DNA from: Streptomyces genisteinicus | GTDB lineage: Bacteria; Actinomycetota; Actinomycetes; Streptomycetales; Streptomycetaceae | Direction of reading: 5' to 3' | Length of the DNA: 64,000 bases | NCBI RefSeq assembly: GCF_014489615.1 | Contig: NZ_CP060825.1 | Span: 1,357,001 to 1,421,000, forward strand | Shown: positions 44,308 through 50,714 of the stretch, piece by piece | Numbering within the stretch: the first letter of the stretch is position 1 | Layout: the number at the start of each line of letters is the position of its first letter | Made by a program: the position numbers and the translations under genes | Notes under the pieces: model-generated | Seen by the model: the letters and a program-made list of their open reading frames with translations, nothing else | Told to the model about the DNA's origin: nothing | Databases searched by the model: none

Positions 44308-45161
44308 CGGGCACCGACCGTGCCGCGTGCGTAGTGCTTCTCGACGTAGTGCTGTCCGACGGAGAGGACCGTGGTGACCGCGGCGTACCAGATGGTGGCG
44401 ACCAGCAGCAGCGGCACCACCTGGTAGGTGCGGTGGTAGACGAGCTGCACGGAGTAGAGCAGGTCCTGCACGGCGATGACGCTGACGATCGAGGTGCCCT
44501 TGAGGGTGCCGATGAGCATGTTCCCCGCCGGGGGCACGATGGCGCGCATGGCCTGCGGCAGCACGATCCGCCGCAGCCGCCGGCCGCGCCCGAGGCCGAG
44601 CGACTGGGCGGCCTCGATCTGGCCCGGCTCGACGGAGAGGATGCCGCCGCGGACTACCTCCGCGGCGTAGGCGGCCTCGTGGAGGGTGAGCCCGATGACG
44701 GCGATGGTCACCGGACCGAGCAGGTCGACGGTGCGCACGCCGAAGATCTGCGGGTACAGGGCGCCGATGTTGAACCAGAACAGGAGCTGCACCAGCAGCG
44801 GGGTGGAGCGCAGCAGCCAGATGTAGCCGTGGCTGACATGGGCGAGCACCGGGTTGGCGGACAGCCGCATCACGGCGAGCAGGGTGCCGAGGGCGAAGCC
44901 GAGCACCATGACCACGGCGGTCAGCCAGAGGGTGAGCCCCAGGCCGCGCAGCACGGACGCGGAGGTGAAGTACTCGCCGACCACGGGCCACATGAAGGCG
45001 TCGTTGCGGACGACGGAGGCGGCGACGACCGCCAGCAGCAGCAGGACGACGGCGGCGGCCAGCCACTGGCCCGTCCTGCGCGCCGGCACGATGCGCGGCG
45101 GGGACGGGTCGTCGGTCCTGGCGGGAGGCGACACGGGGAGGGCGTCGGTGGGCACGGCCAT
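44304..45161 (-). CDS. Polar amino-acid ABC transporter permease 2, first gene of the operon
   Basis: 285 residues from the ATG at 45161 with GGAG 8 nt upstream. A short Pro-rich N-terminus is followed by five membrane segments. The EAA loop is AAQSLGLGRGRRLRRIVLPQAMRAIVPPAGNMLIGTLKGTS. It is clearly paralogous to the other permease (the segment VLPQAMR-I-P-A-N and the ends QHYVEKHYARG/QHYVERHYAKG are shared). It heads an eight-gene minus-strand unit running to the DUF1684 gene, with a consensus-like promoter at 45253-45282. Confidence 0.94.
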   Translation of the reverse strand: MAVPTDALPVSPPARTDDPSPPRIVPARRTGQWLAAAVVLLLLAVVAASVVRNDAFMWPVVGEYFTSASVLRGLGLTLWLTAVVMVLGFALGTLLAVMRLSANPVLAHVSHGYIWLLRSTPLLVQLLFWFNIGALYPQIFGVRTVDLLGPVTIAVIGLTLHEAAYAAEVVRGGILSVEPGQIEAAQSLGLGRGRRLRRIVLPQAMRAIVPPAGNMLIGTLKGTSIVSVIAVQDLLYSVQLVYHRTYQVVPLLLVATIWYAAVTTVLSVGQHYVEKHYARGTVGAR

Positions 45162-45218
45162 GCGAAGGCTCCGTGGATGCAGAGATCGAACACGGGTGGT
45201 GCCTTCACGGGACACGTG

Positions 45219-45243
45219 CGACCGCGCCCCTCAGCAGCGGTCG
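45219..45243. promoter_or_regulatory. Inverted repeat near the minus-strand transcription start
   Basis: CGACCGC (45219-45225) and GCGGTCG (45237-45243) flank 11 nt. It lies just downstream of the predicted minus-strand start point, where it could be an operator or a 5'-end stem-loop. Confidence 0.4.
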
Positions 45244-45252
45244 TGAGCCCCG

Positions 45253-45282
45253 AGGTAAGCGGCCCGGCACCCGTTCTGTCAA
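45253..45282 (-). promoter_or_regulatory. Consensus promoter of the permease/monooxygenase operon
   Basis: On the minus strand, TTGACA (45277-45282), an 18-nt spacer and TTACCT (45253-45258). The -35 hexamer is a perfect vegetative consensus. Transcription would begin near 45246, about 85 nt before the permease ATG. Confidence 0.6.
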
Positions 45283-45318
45283 GCCCGTCCGGACTGTGGG
45301 CGCCTGACCGCCCGGCAG

Positions 45319-45348
45319 TTGACGCGGGGACGGGAAGCCTGCTCCACT
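45319..45348 (+). promoter_or_regulatory. Promoter of the leader-peptide/acetyltransferase transcript
   Basis: TTGACG (45319-45324), 18-nt spacer and TCCACT (45343-45348). The leader ATG is 6 nt after the -10, so transcription would begin at or next to that ATG. Confidence 0.55.
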
Positions 45349-45354
45349 TGGGCC

Positions 45355-45426
45355 ATGCATTCACAGCAGTGGCTGGTCACGCGCTCCCACATCGACTTCG
45401 GTCGCGTGTGGTCCTCTTCCTGTTGA
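45355..45426 (+). CDS. Leader peptide (23 residues) with HID-F-G-R...C ending, probable sulfur-responsive attenuator
   Basis: This ORF is ATG at 45355 to TGA at 45424-45426. The peptide begins MHSQQWLVTRSHIDFGRV and ends WSSSC. The pattern R-x-H-I/V-D-L/F-x-R-V/M-x-S-x-x-C at the very end is the one I know from short 'putative leader peptide' genes placed before sulfur-assimilation operons in Streptomyces; the terminal cysteine would sense charged tRNA-Cys. It follows a promoter by 6 nt with no Shine-Dalgarno, as in leaderless cysteine attenuators of mycobacteria. It precedes the GNAT/binding-protein genes by 461 nt. Family recognition is from memory. Confidence 0.65.
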   Translation: MHSQQWLVTRSHIDFGRVWSSSC

Positions 45427-45887
45427 GCCGTCCTCCGCTGTAGCGGCCCCGTCGCGTCCGCCGGCGCAGGCCGTCCTGCCGCAGTGCTTCCGGTGAACCC
45501 CGCGCCCCGCGCCGGGGTGTCCCGCCGCCGCCCCTGGGCGTGTTGCGATAGTCCCTCCTGGCCCGCGCCACCCGGCACGCACTCCCCCGGCCACCGCTGG
45601 GAGGTGCCCCCGTGCCGCGTTGCCGGAGTCGTCCGCGTACGCCCGGTACGAGGATGATCCTCCGCCTCGCGACCGCACGCACCGGATGCCGCAGGCCCCG
45701 CCCTCCGGGCGGACGGAGCTGCTTCCGCCACACGCCCCGAGGCGGCCACGCCTCCCGTCCGTCTTCCGACGCCCCGCGTGCCTTCACACTCCCGTACCTC
45801 CGCGGCTCCCCTCGCCGCACCTCTCGCGTACCTCCGTCCTGCCCGCCCGTCCGCCAGGACCGGGCGGACACCGAACCCGGGACACGC
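45427..45887 (+). other. Long untranslated region between leader peptide and acetyltransferase
   Basis: 461 nt without a supportable gene. Frames open here have the codon content of random GC-rich DNA. A small stem CCGCtgtaGCGG (45434-45445) follows the leader stop. No convincing intrinsic terminator or known riboswitch was recognised. The region is long enough for Rho-dependent or structural attenuation coupled to leader translation. Confidence 0.5.
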
Positions 45888-46385
45888 ATGACCGTCTCCC
45901 CGAGCCCTGGCCCCGCGCTGTCCGTGCGGCGGACCACGGCCGACGATCCCCTGGCCGGCCCGCTGCTCGCGGAACTGGCCCACGAGTACCTGACCCGCTA
46001 CGGGTCCGCCGAGGACCTCCAGCGGTACGCACCCGCGGAGTTCGCCCCGCCCGACGGCGCCTTCCTGCTGCTCCTGGAGCGCGGCCGGCCCGTCGCCGGG
46101 GGCGCGTACCGCCGCTTCGACGCGACGACCGCCGAGCTCAAGCGGATCTGGACGCACTCGGCGCACCGCCGCCGGGGGCTCGCCCGGCGGGTGCTGCGCG
46201 TGCTGGAGCTCGACGCCGCCGAACGCGGCTACGCACGGATCTTCCTGACCACCGGACCACGGCAGCCCGAGGCCAAGGGCCTCTACCTGGCCGCCGGTTA
46301 CCGCCCCCTCTTCGATCTGTCCGCAGATCCGGAGTCGATCGGCCCGCTGCCGTTCGAAAAACACCTGGAGAACCACGTCTCATGA
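45888..46385 (+). CDS. GNAT N-acetyltransferase, SnaA/YtmI-like by context
   Basis: 165 residues. The acetyl-CoA-binding block LKRIWTHSAHRRRGLARRVLRVLELDAAERGY (Q/RxxGxA form) and the C-terminal GLYLAAGYRPL place it in the GNAT superfamily. It overlaps the following binding-lipoprotein gene (ATGA). In B. subtilis an acetyltransferase (SnaA, YtmI) in the same kind of gene set acetylates the amino group of S-alkyl-cysteines before monooxygenase attack; that role is inferred here from gene content, not from sequence alone. Confidence 0.85.
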   Translation: MTVSPSPGPALSVRRTTADDPLAGPLLAELAHEYLTRYGSAEDLQRYAPAEFAPPDGAFLLLLERGRPVAGGAYRRFDATTAELKRIWTHSAHRRRGLARRVLRVLELDAAERGYARIFLTTGPRQPEAKGLYLAAGYRPLFDLSADPESIGPLPFEKHLENHVS

Positions 46386-47344
46386 GCAGGACACGCCATT
46401 CGCTGACGTTCGCGCTGATCACCGCCACCGCGCTGACCCTCACCGCCTGCGGTTCGGGCGGGGGCGGGGACGGCGGCGCCGCGCAGCCGGCGCCGGCGGC
46501 CAAGGGCGCCGCACCCGCCGGGCAGGGGGAACTGCCCGTCACCGACGTGGTCTCCCAGGTGAAGAAGGACCGGGCGGCGGCGGATCTGCTGCCCGCGGAC
46601 ATCCGCGACCGGGGCACCCTCAAGATCGCGGCGGCCATCGGCAACCCGCCGAACGCCACCTATCTCAAGGACGGCAAAACCCTCGTCGGCCAGGACATCG
46701 ACTTCGCCGACGCCGTCGCCAAGGTGCTCGGCCTGCGGCTGGAGCGCGAGGTCGCCGGCTTCGAGGCGATCCTGCCCTCCCTCGGCAGCGGCAAGTACGA
46801 CGTCGGCACCGGCAACTTCGGTGTGACCGAGGAACGCCGGAAGACCATCGACTTCGTCACCTACATCAACGACGGTCAGGGCTTCGCGGCGCTGGAGAAG
46901 TCGTCGCCCGGCAAGGTGTCCGCCTTCGAGGACCTGTGCGGCCTGAAGGTCGCCACCGGCGCGGGCACCACCTTCGAGGCCGTGCTGGAGAAGAACAAGG
47001 GCGTCTGCGCGGCGGCCGGCGAGAAGCCGTACGAGGTGCAGACCTACGCGGAGCCCGGCGCCGTGTGGATCTCCCTCCACCAGGGGCGCAGCGACATCGT
47101 GATGAGCACCATCAACGGGCTGCGCTACGCGGTGACCCAGCAGCCGGGCACCACGTTCCTCAACGAGTTCAAGCGGCTCGACGTGGGCTTCGCCTTCAAG
47201 AAGGGCACCCCGCTGGCGCCCGCCTTCCAGGCCGCGGTGAACAAGCTCAAGGCGGACGGGACCTACGACCGCATCCTGGAGAAGTGGGGGACGAGCGAGT
47301 CGGCGATCGAGACCTCGCAGATCTCGCCGCCCGAGATCACGTGA
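46382..47344 (+). CDS. Amino-acid ABC transporter substrate-binding lipoprotein 2
   Basis: 320 residues. Lipoprotein signal ending TLTACGSGGG, then a Gly/Ala/Pro linker, then a class 3 binding fold (RGTLKIAAAIGNPPNATYL, LPSLGSGKYDVGTGNFGVTEERRKTIDFVTY). It is diverged from binding protein 1 in the ligand-contacting loops, so the two may present different members of one substrate class to a shared permease. It is co-translated with the acetyltransferase. Confidence 0.94.
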   Translation: MSRTRHSLTFALITATALTLTACGSGGGGDGGAAQPAPAAKGAAPAGQGELPVTDVVSQVKKDRAAADLLPADIRDRGTLKIAAAIGNPPNATYLKDGKTLVGQDIDFADAVAKVLGLRLEREVAGFEAILPSLGSGKYDVGTGNFGVTEERRKTIDFVTYINDGQGFAALEKSSPGKVSAFEDLCGLKVATGAGTTFEAVLEKNKGVCAAAGEKPYEVQTYAEPGAVWISLHQGRSDIVMSTINGLRYAVTQQPGTTFLNEFKRLDVGFAFKKGTPLAPAFQAAVNKLKADGTYDRILEKWGTSESAIETSQISPPEIT

Positions 47345-47352
47345 CCGGCCGG

Positions 47353-47427
47353 CCGGACGGCGCCGCGCCGCCGTCCGGTTCCGGCACGGACCGACGCCCC
47401 GTCAGGAGCATTCCCGGCGGGGCGTCG
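47353..47427 (+). terminator. Two hairpins after the binding-protein gene
   Basis: CCGGACGGCG (47353-47362) pairs with CGCCGTCCGG (47369-47378); CGACGCCCC (47392-47400) pairs with GGGGCGTCG (47419-47427). The first begins 8 nt after the stop codon. Confidence 0.7.
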
Positions 47428-47440
47428 TGCCGTGCCTCTC

Positions 47441-47532
47441 GTGTGGGTGCGGCTCAGCAGTCCGTGTGTGTGCGGCTCAGCCGTCCGTCTGTGTGCGGCT
47501 CAGCAGCTCGCGTGTGAGCGGCTCAGCAGTCG
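47441..47532. repeat. Four tandem 23-bp repeats overlapping a gene end
   Basis: Units at 47441-47463, 47464-47486, 47487-47509 and 47510-47532 share the core GTG(T/A)G(T/G)GTGCGGCTCAGC-like pattern. The last copy contains the stop codon of the Cys-rich DUF5685 gene; on that strand each core reads as Cys-stop (TGCTGA) or a variant. Confidence 0.85.
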
Positions 47533-48689
47533 CAGTTGCAGTCGCAGCCCTCGCAGCAGGAGCAGCCGTCCGAGCAGCAGGAGCAGCAGTCGCAGCAGCT
47601 GCCGCAGTCGCAGCTGCTGCACAGGCCTTCCTTGCGCTCCCCGCTCCACGGGTCCTCGTGGGTGCCGCAGCACATCTGGCAGGTGCAGGCGAGTCCCGCC
47701 CACACCAGGCAGCCCGCGATCAGCCCGCGCCGGTCGCGACGGGGCGGCTCGGGGGGCAGCGGGCCGCCGGGGCCGGGGCCGCCCGGGGCGTAGGGGTTGC
47801 CGGGAGCGTACGGGCCCGGCTGGTGCGAGCAGGTCGTGGTGGAGAAGGCCCGGTCCACGGAGGTGCGCAGCTCGTGGGCGAGGAGCACGTGGACCAGGCG
47901 GTCGTCGACGAAGTCGGCGTCGCGCAGCGCGAGCCGGATGCCGTGCACGGCGTCGTCGGCCAGCCTGCGGGCCTCGGTGAGCGGGGTGCCGGTCGCGGTG
48001 AGCGGGTTCCAGGCGCCGCAGGCGGCGTCGGCGGCCTGGTCCTCGACCGCGTCCAGCAGGTGCGCGAGGCGCCCGAAGAGCCGTCCGGCCTCGGCGAGCG
48101 GGGCGGTGTTCTCCGGGCGGTCCGCCAGCACGGCGGTATGGGCGAAGGCCGCGGCGGTGGCCGTCTCGGTGGGCTCGGTGACGGTGAGCAGCGGGGTGCC
48201 GGGTCCCGCCAGGGCCTCGATGCCGGTCTGCCGGTCGACGGCGTCGACGAGGACGGCGGTGTCGAATCCGAGCGCGGCGCCGGAACGGGCGCCGGCCCGG
48301 TCCCAGCCGGCCGCGACCCGGCGGGCGGCCGCGGCGACGGGGCGGCGGGCCAGCAGGCCGTCGCCGTCGGCGACATGGTCGCGCACCTTGGCGGAGGCGA
48401 GGACCAGCGACACGGCGGCGGCCAGCTTCGCCCCCTCGCCCCGGGCGACGGGGGCGGTGCGCATGGCGCGCAGCGGACAGGGTCCGGCGGTGCGGCGGGC
48501 CCGGGGCGTGCGTTCGGTCTGAGCCTCCGTCAGAACCGAGACGATCAGGCCGTCGTAGTTGGTCACGACGCGGGCGAACTGCCCGTGGTCCGCCCGCAGT
48601 GCCAGGCAGAGCCCGCACAGATGCGCCATCCACTCGGTCCTGAGCGCGTCACCGAGCCGGTGCGTACAGGGTCTGACTATTCCGAACAC
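47523..48689 (-). CDS. DUF5685-family protein with cysteine-rich metallothionein-like tail
   Basis: 388 residues from a GTG with GGGGGA upstream. The N-terminal family block is [20 protein letters not shown], then [26 protein letters not shown], which gives a Cys/His cluster (C8, H10, H23, C25, C28) suitable for metal binding. The middle is helical and Ala-rich. A short hydrophobic segment ([20 protein letters not shown]) and then a 32-residue tail follow, in which 16 residues are cysteine in CC, CxC and CxxC spacing. Metal binding (Zn, Cu) or redox sensing is likely but unproven; no function is known for the family. It is divergent from sflA. Confidence 0.85.
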   Translation of the reverse strand: MFGIVRPCTHRLGDALRTEWMAHLCGLCLALRADHGQFARVVTNYDGLIVSVLTEAQTERTPRARRTAGPCPLRAMRTAPVARGEGAKLAAAVSLVLASAKVRDHVADGDGLLARRPVAAAARRVAAGWDRAGARSGAALGFDTAVLVDAVDRQTGIEALAGPGTPLLTVTEPTETATAAAFAHTAVLADRPENTAPLAEAGRLFGRLAHLLDAVEDQAADAACGAWNPLTATGTPLTEARRLADDAVHGIRLALRDADFVDDRLVHVLLAHELRTSVDRAFSTTTCSHQPGPYAPGNPYAPGGPGPGGPLPPEPPRRDRRGLIAGCLVWAGLACTCQMCCGTHEDPWSGERKEGLCSSCDCGSCCDCCSCCSDGCSCCEGCDCNCDC

Positions 48690-48981
48690 AGACGATCCCC
48701 CGGGAGTCGTTCAACTCATCGGGGGCATCGTATCGATGAGCCCGTTCACCCGGACGCCCCCGGCGTCACCCGTCTGGTCCGACTTTTATATTTTGATCCC
48801 CTCATGCCCCCTGCACAGGAAGAACCTTGACGAACCGCCACATCTTCTGCACCAGTACCGTCACGAATCTCCTGCGCGCCGACTATCCACTTGGCGCGCG
48901 ATCCGCATTATGGACGACCATAGGGGTGCGGATACGACAGAGACCGCAGTGCGACCACTGCAGCAGCGGAAGGAGGCGTCC

Positions 48982-49413
48982 ATGGGTTCGGTACGCAAGG
49001 CGAGCGCCTGGCTGGGACTCGTCGAGGACGACGGGCGTTACTACGACGACGAGTACGCCGAGGGTCAGGAGGCGGGTGACGCATGGGTCACCGACCCCCG
49101 GGTACGCGTGGCCTCCGAATCCGCGTCGCAGGAGGGACGCCGGATCGCGACCGTCTCCCCGGACGGGTTCCGGGACGCCCGCGGCATCGGCGAGCTGTTC
49201 CGTGACGGCGTCCCCGTCATCGTGAACCTGACCTCGATGGAGCCCGGTGACGCGAAGCGGGTGGTCGACTTCGCCGCGGGGCTCTGCTTCGGTCTGCGCG
49301 GATCGATCGAGCGGGTGGCCACGCGGGTGTTCCTGCTCACCCCCGCCGACACGCAGATCGTCAGCGGGGACCCCTCCGGCCGCGCGCAGGACGGCTTCTT
49401 CAACCAGAGCTGA
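48982..49413 (+). CDS. sflA: SepF-like cell-division protein
   Basis: 143 residues with AGGAGG 6 nt before the ATG. A short N-terminal amphipathic segment ([16 protein letters not shown]) of the membrane-targeting kind is followed by an acidic linker, and the SepF core ([51 protein letters not shown]) forms the dimeric beta-alpha fold that binds FtsZ. It is not in the ftsZ cluster, so it is one of the extra SepF-like paralogs of Streptomyces. By position and sequence I take it for SflA (SCO1749 in S. coelicolor, from memory), which affects polar growth and branching. The 292-bp gap upstream includes an AT-rich stretch near 48783-48800. Confidence 0.88.
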   Translation: MGSVRKASAWLGLVEDDGRYYDDEYAEGQEAGDAWVTDPRVRVASESASQEGRRIATVSPDGFRDARGIGELFRDGVPVIVNLTSMEPGDAKRVVDFAAGLCFGLRGSIERVATRVFLLTPADTQIVSGDPSGRAQDGFFNQS

Positions 49414-49437
49414 GCAGGGCGCCCGCCGGCCCCCCGA

Positions 49438-50628
49438 CTACCGGAAGGCGTCGAGGCCGGTGAGCGCCTTGCCCAGGACCAGCTGGTGCATCTCGACGGT
49501 GCCCTCGTAGGTGAGCACCGATTCGAGGTTGGTCGCGTGCCGCATCACCGGGTACTCCAGGGAGATCCCGTTCGCGCCGAGGATCGTGCGGGCGGTGCGG
49601 CAGATCTCGATCGCCTCGCGCACGTTGTTGAGCTTCCCGAAGCTGACCTGCTCCGGTCGCAGCCGTCCGGCGTCCATGCGCCGGCCGAGGTGGTGCGCGA
49701 GCAGGATGCCCTTGTGGAGTTCGACGGCCATGTCGGCGAGCTTGGCCTGGGTGAGCTGGAAGCCGCCGATCGGCCGGCCGAACTGCTCGCGGGTGCGCGC
49801 GTAGTCGAGCGCCGCCTCGAAACTCGCCCGCGCGGCCCCCATGGAACCCCACACGATGCCGTAGCGGGCGTGGCTCAGACAGCTGAGCGGCCCGCGGAGC
49901 CCGGTGACCTCCGGCAGCACCGCGTCGGCGGGCAGCCGTACGCCGTCCATCACCAGCTCGCTGGTCACGGATGCCCGCAGCGACCACTTGTGCCTGATCT
50001 CCGGTGCGGAGAAGCCGGGGCTGTCGGTGGGCACCACGAAACCGCGGATGCCGTCGTCGGTCTGCGCCCAGACCACGGCGACCCCGGCGACGGACCCGTT
50101 GGTGATCCACATCTTGCGGCCGGTGAGCACCCAGTCGGAGCCCTCGCGCTTGGCGTGGGTGCGCATGCCGGCGGGGTCGGAGCCGTGGTCCGGTTCGGTG
50201 AGGCCGAAGCAGCCGATGATCTCGCCGGCCGCCATGCCGGGCAGCCAGCGCTGCTTCTGCTCCTCCGAGCCGAAGCGGTGGATCGCGTACATGGCGAGGG
50301 AGCCCTGCACGGAGACGAGGGAGCGGATGCCCGAGTCGGCGGCCTCCAGTTCCAGGCAGGCGAGGCCGTACTGGACCGCGGACGCCCCGGCGCAGCCGTA
50401 GCCGTCGAGGGACATCCCGAGAGCGCCGATCGAGCCGAGTTCACGGGCCAGCTCGCGGATGCCCGGCAGCTCGCCGCGTTCGTACCAGTCGGCGATGCCG
50501 GGCAGGACGCGGTCGGCGGCCCAGCCGCGGACGGTGTCGCGCACGGCGAGCTCCTCGGCGTCGAGCAGGTCGTCGAGGCCCAGGGGGTCGGCGGGGTCGA
50601 AGGCGGGGGGCTTCGAGGGTGCGGACAT
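49438..50628 (-). CDS. Acyl-CoA dehydrogenase, glutaryl-CoA dehydrogenase-like
   Basis: 396 residues from the ATG at 50628 with GGAGG 8 nt upstream. It has FAD-binding GCFGLTEPDHGSDPAGM and the WITNG block, the middle beta-domain, and the C-terminal QFGRPIGGFQLTQAKLADM and TYEGTVEMHQLVLGKALTG. The Glu of TYEGT is the catalytic base position, as in glutaryl-CoA and short-chain dehydrogenases. Close relatives are annotated as glutaryl-CoA dehydrogenase, which also decarboxylates; the substrate is not certain here. No ETF genes are adjacent. A perfect palindrome upstream suggests repression by a TetR-type regulator. Confidence 0.9.
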   Translation of the reverse strand: MSAPSKPPAFDPADPLGLDDLLDAEELAVRDTVRGWAADRVLPGIADWYERGELPGIRELARELGSIGALGMSLDGYGCAGASAVQYGLACLELEAADSGIRSLVSVQGSLAMYAIHRFGSEEQKQRWLPGMAAGEIIGCFGLTEPDHGSDPAGMRTHAKREGSDWVLTGRKMWITNGSVAGVAVVWAQTDDGIRGFVVPTDSPGFSAPEIRHKWSLRASVTSELVMDGVRLPADAVLPEVTGLRGPLSCLSHARYGIVWGSMGAARASFEAALDYARTREQFGRPIGGFQLTQAKLADMAVELHKGILLAHHLGRRMDAGRLRPEQVSFGKLNNVREAIEICRTARTILGANGISLEYPVMRHATNLESVLTYEGTVEMHQLVLGKALTGLDAFR

Positions 50629-50679
50629 GGCGTGACCTCCGGCGGCGCGCGCGGCGTGACTTCTGGCGACAGGCACAAA

Positions 50680-50696
50680 AACTAGCAACGCTAGTT
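50680..50696. promoter_or_regulatory. Perfect 17-bp palindrome, probable TetR-type operator
   Basis: AACTAGCaacGCTAGTT, with 7-bp arms fully complementary. It lies 52 nt upstream of the acyl-CoA dehydrogenase start and 19 nt from the stop of the next gene, so it can only control the dehydrogenase. No regulator gene is adjacent. Confidence 0.7.
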
Positions 50697-50714
50697 ACAG
50701 CCCGACGTTACGGC

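Noticed and set aside
45612..45887. Upstream extension of the GNAT gene or a separate protein in the 45.4-45.9 kb gap
   Set aside because: Open frames there are Arg/Pro/Ser-rich and without a recognisable domain; the GNAT fold starts after 45888.
47535..47650. CAG/GCAG-rich run as a CRISPR-like or simple repeat array
   Set aside because: It is the reverse complement of the Cys-codon-rich tail of the DUF5685 gene, with no spacer structure.
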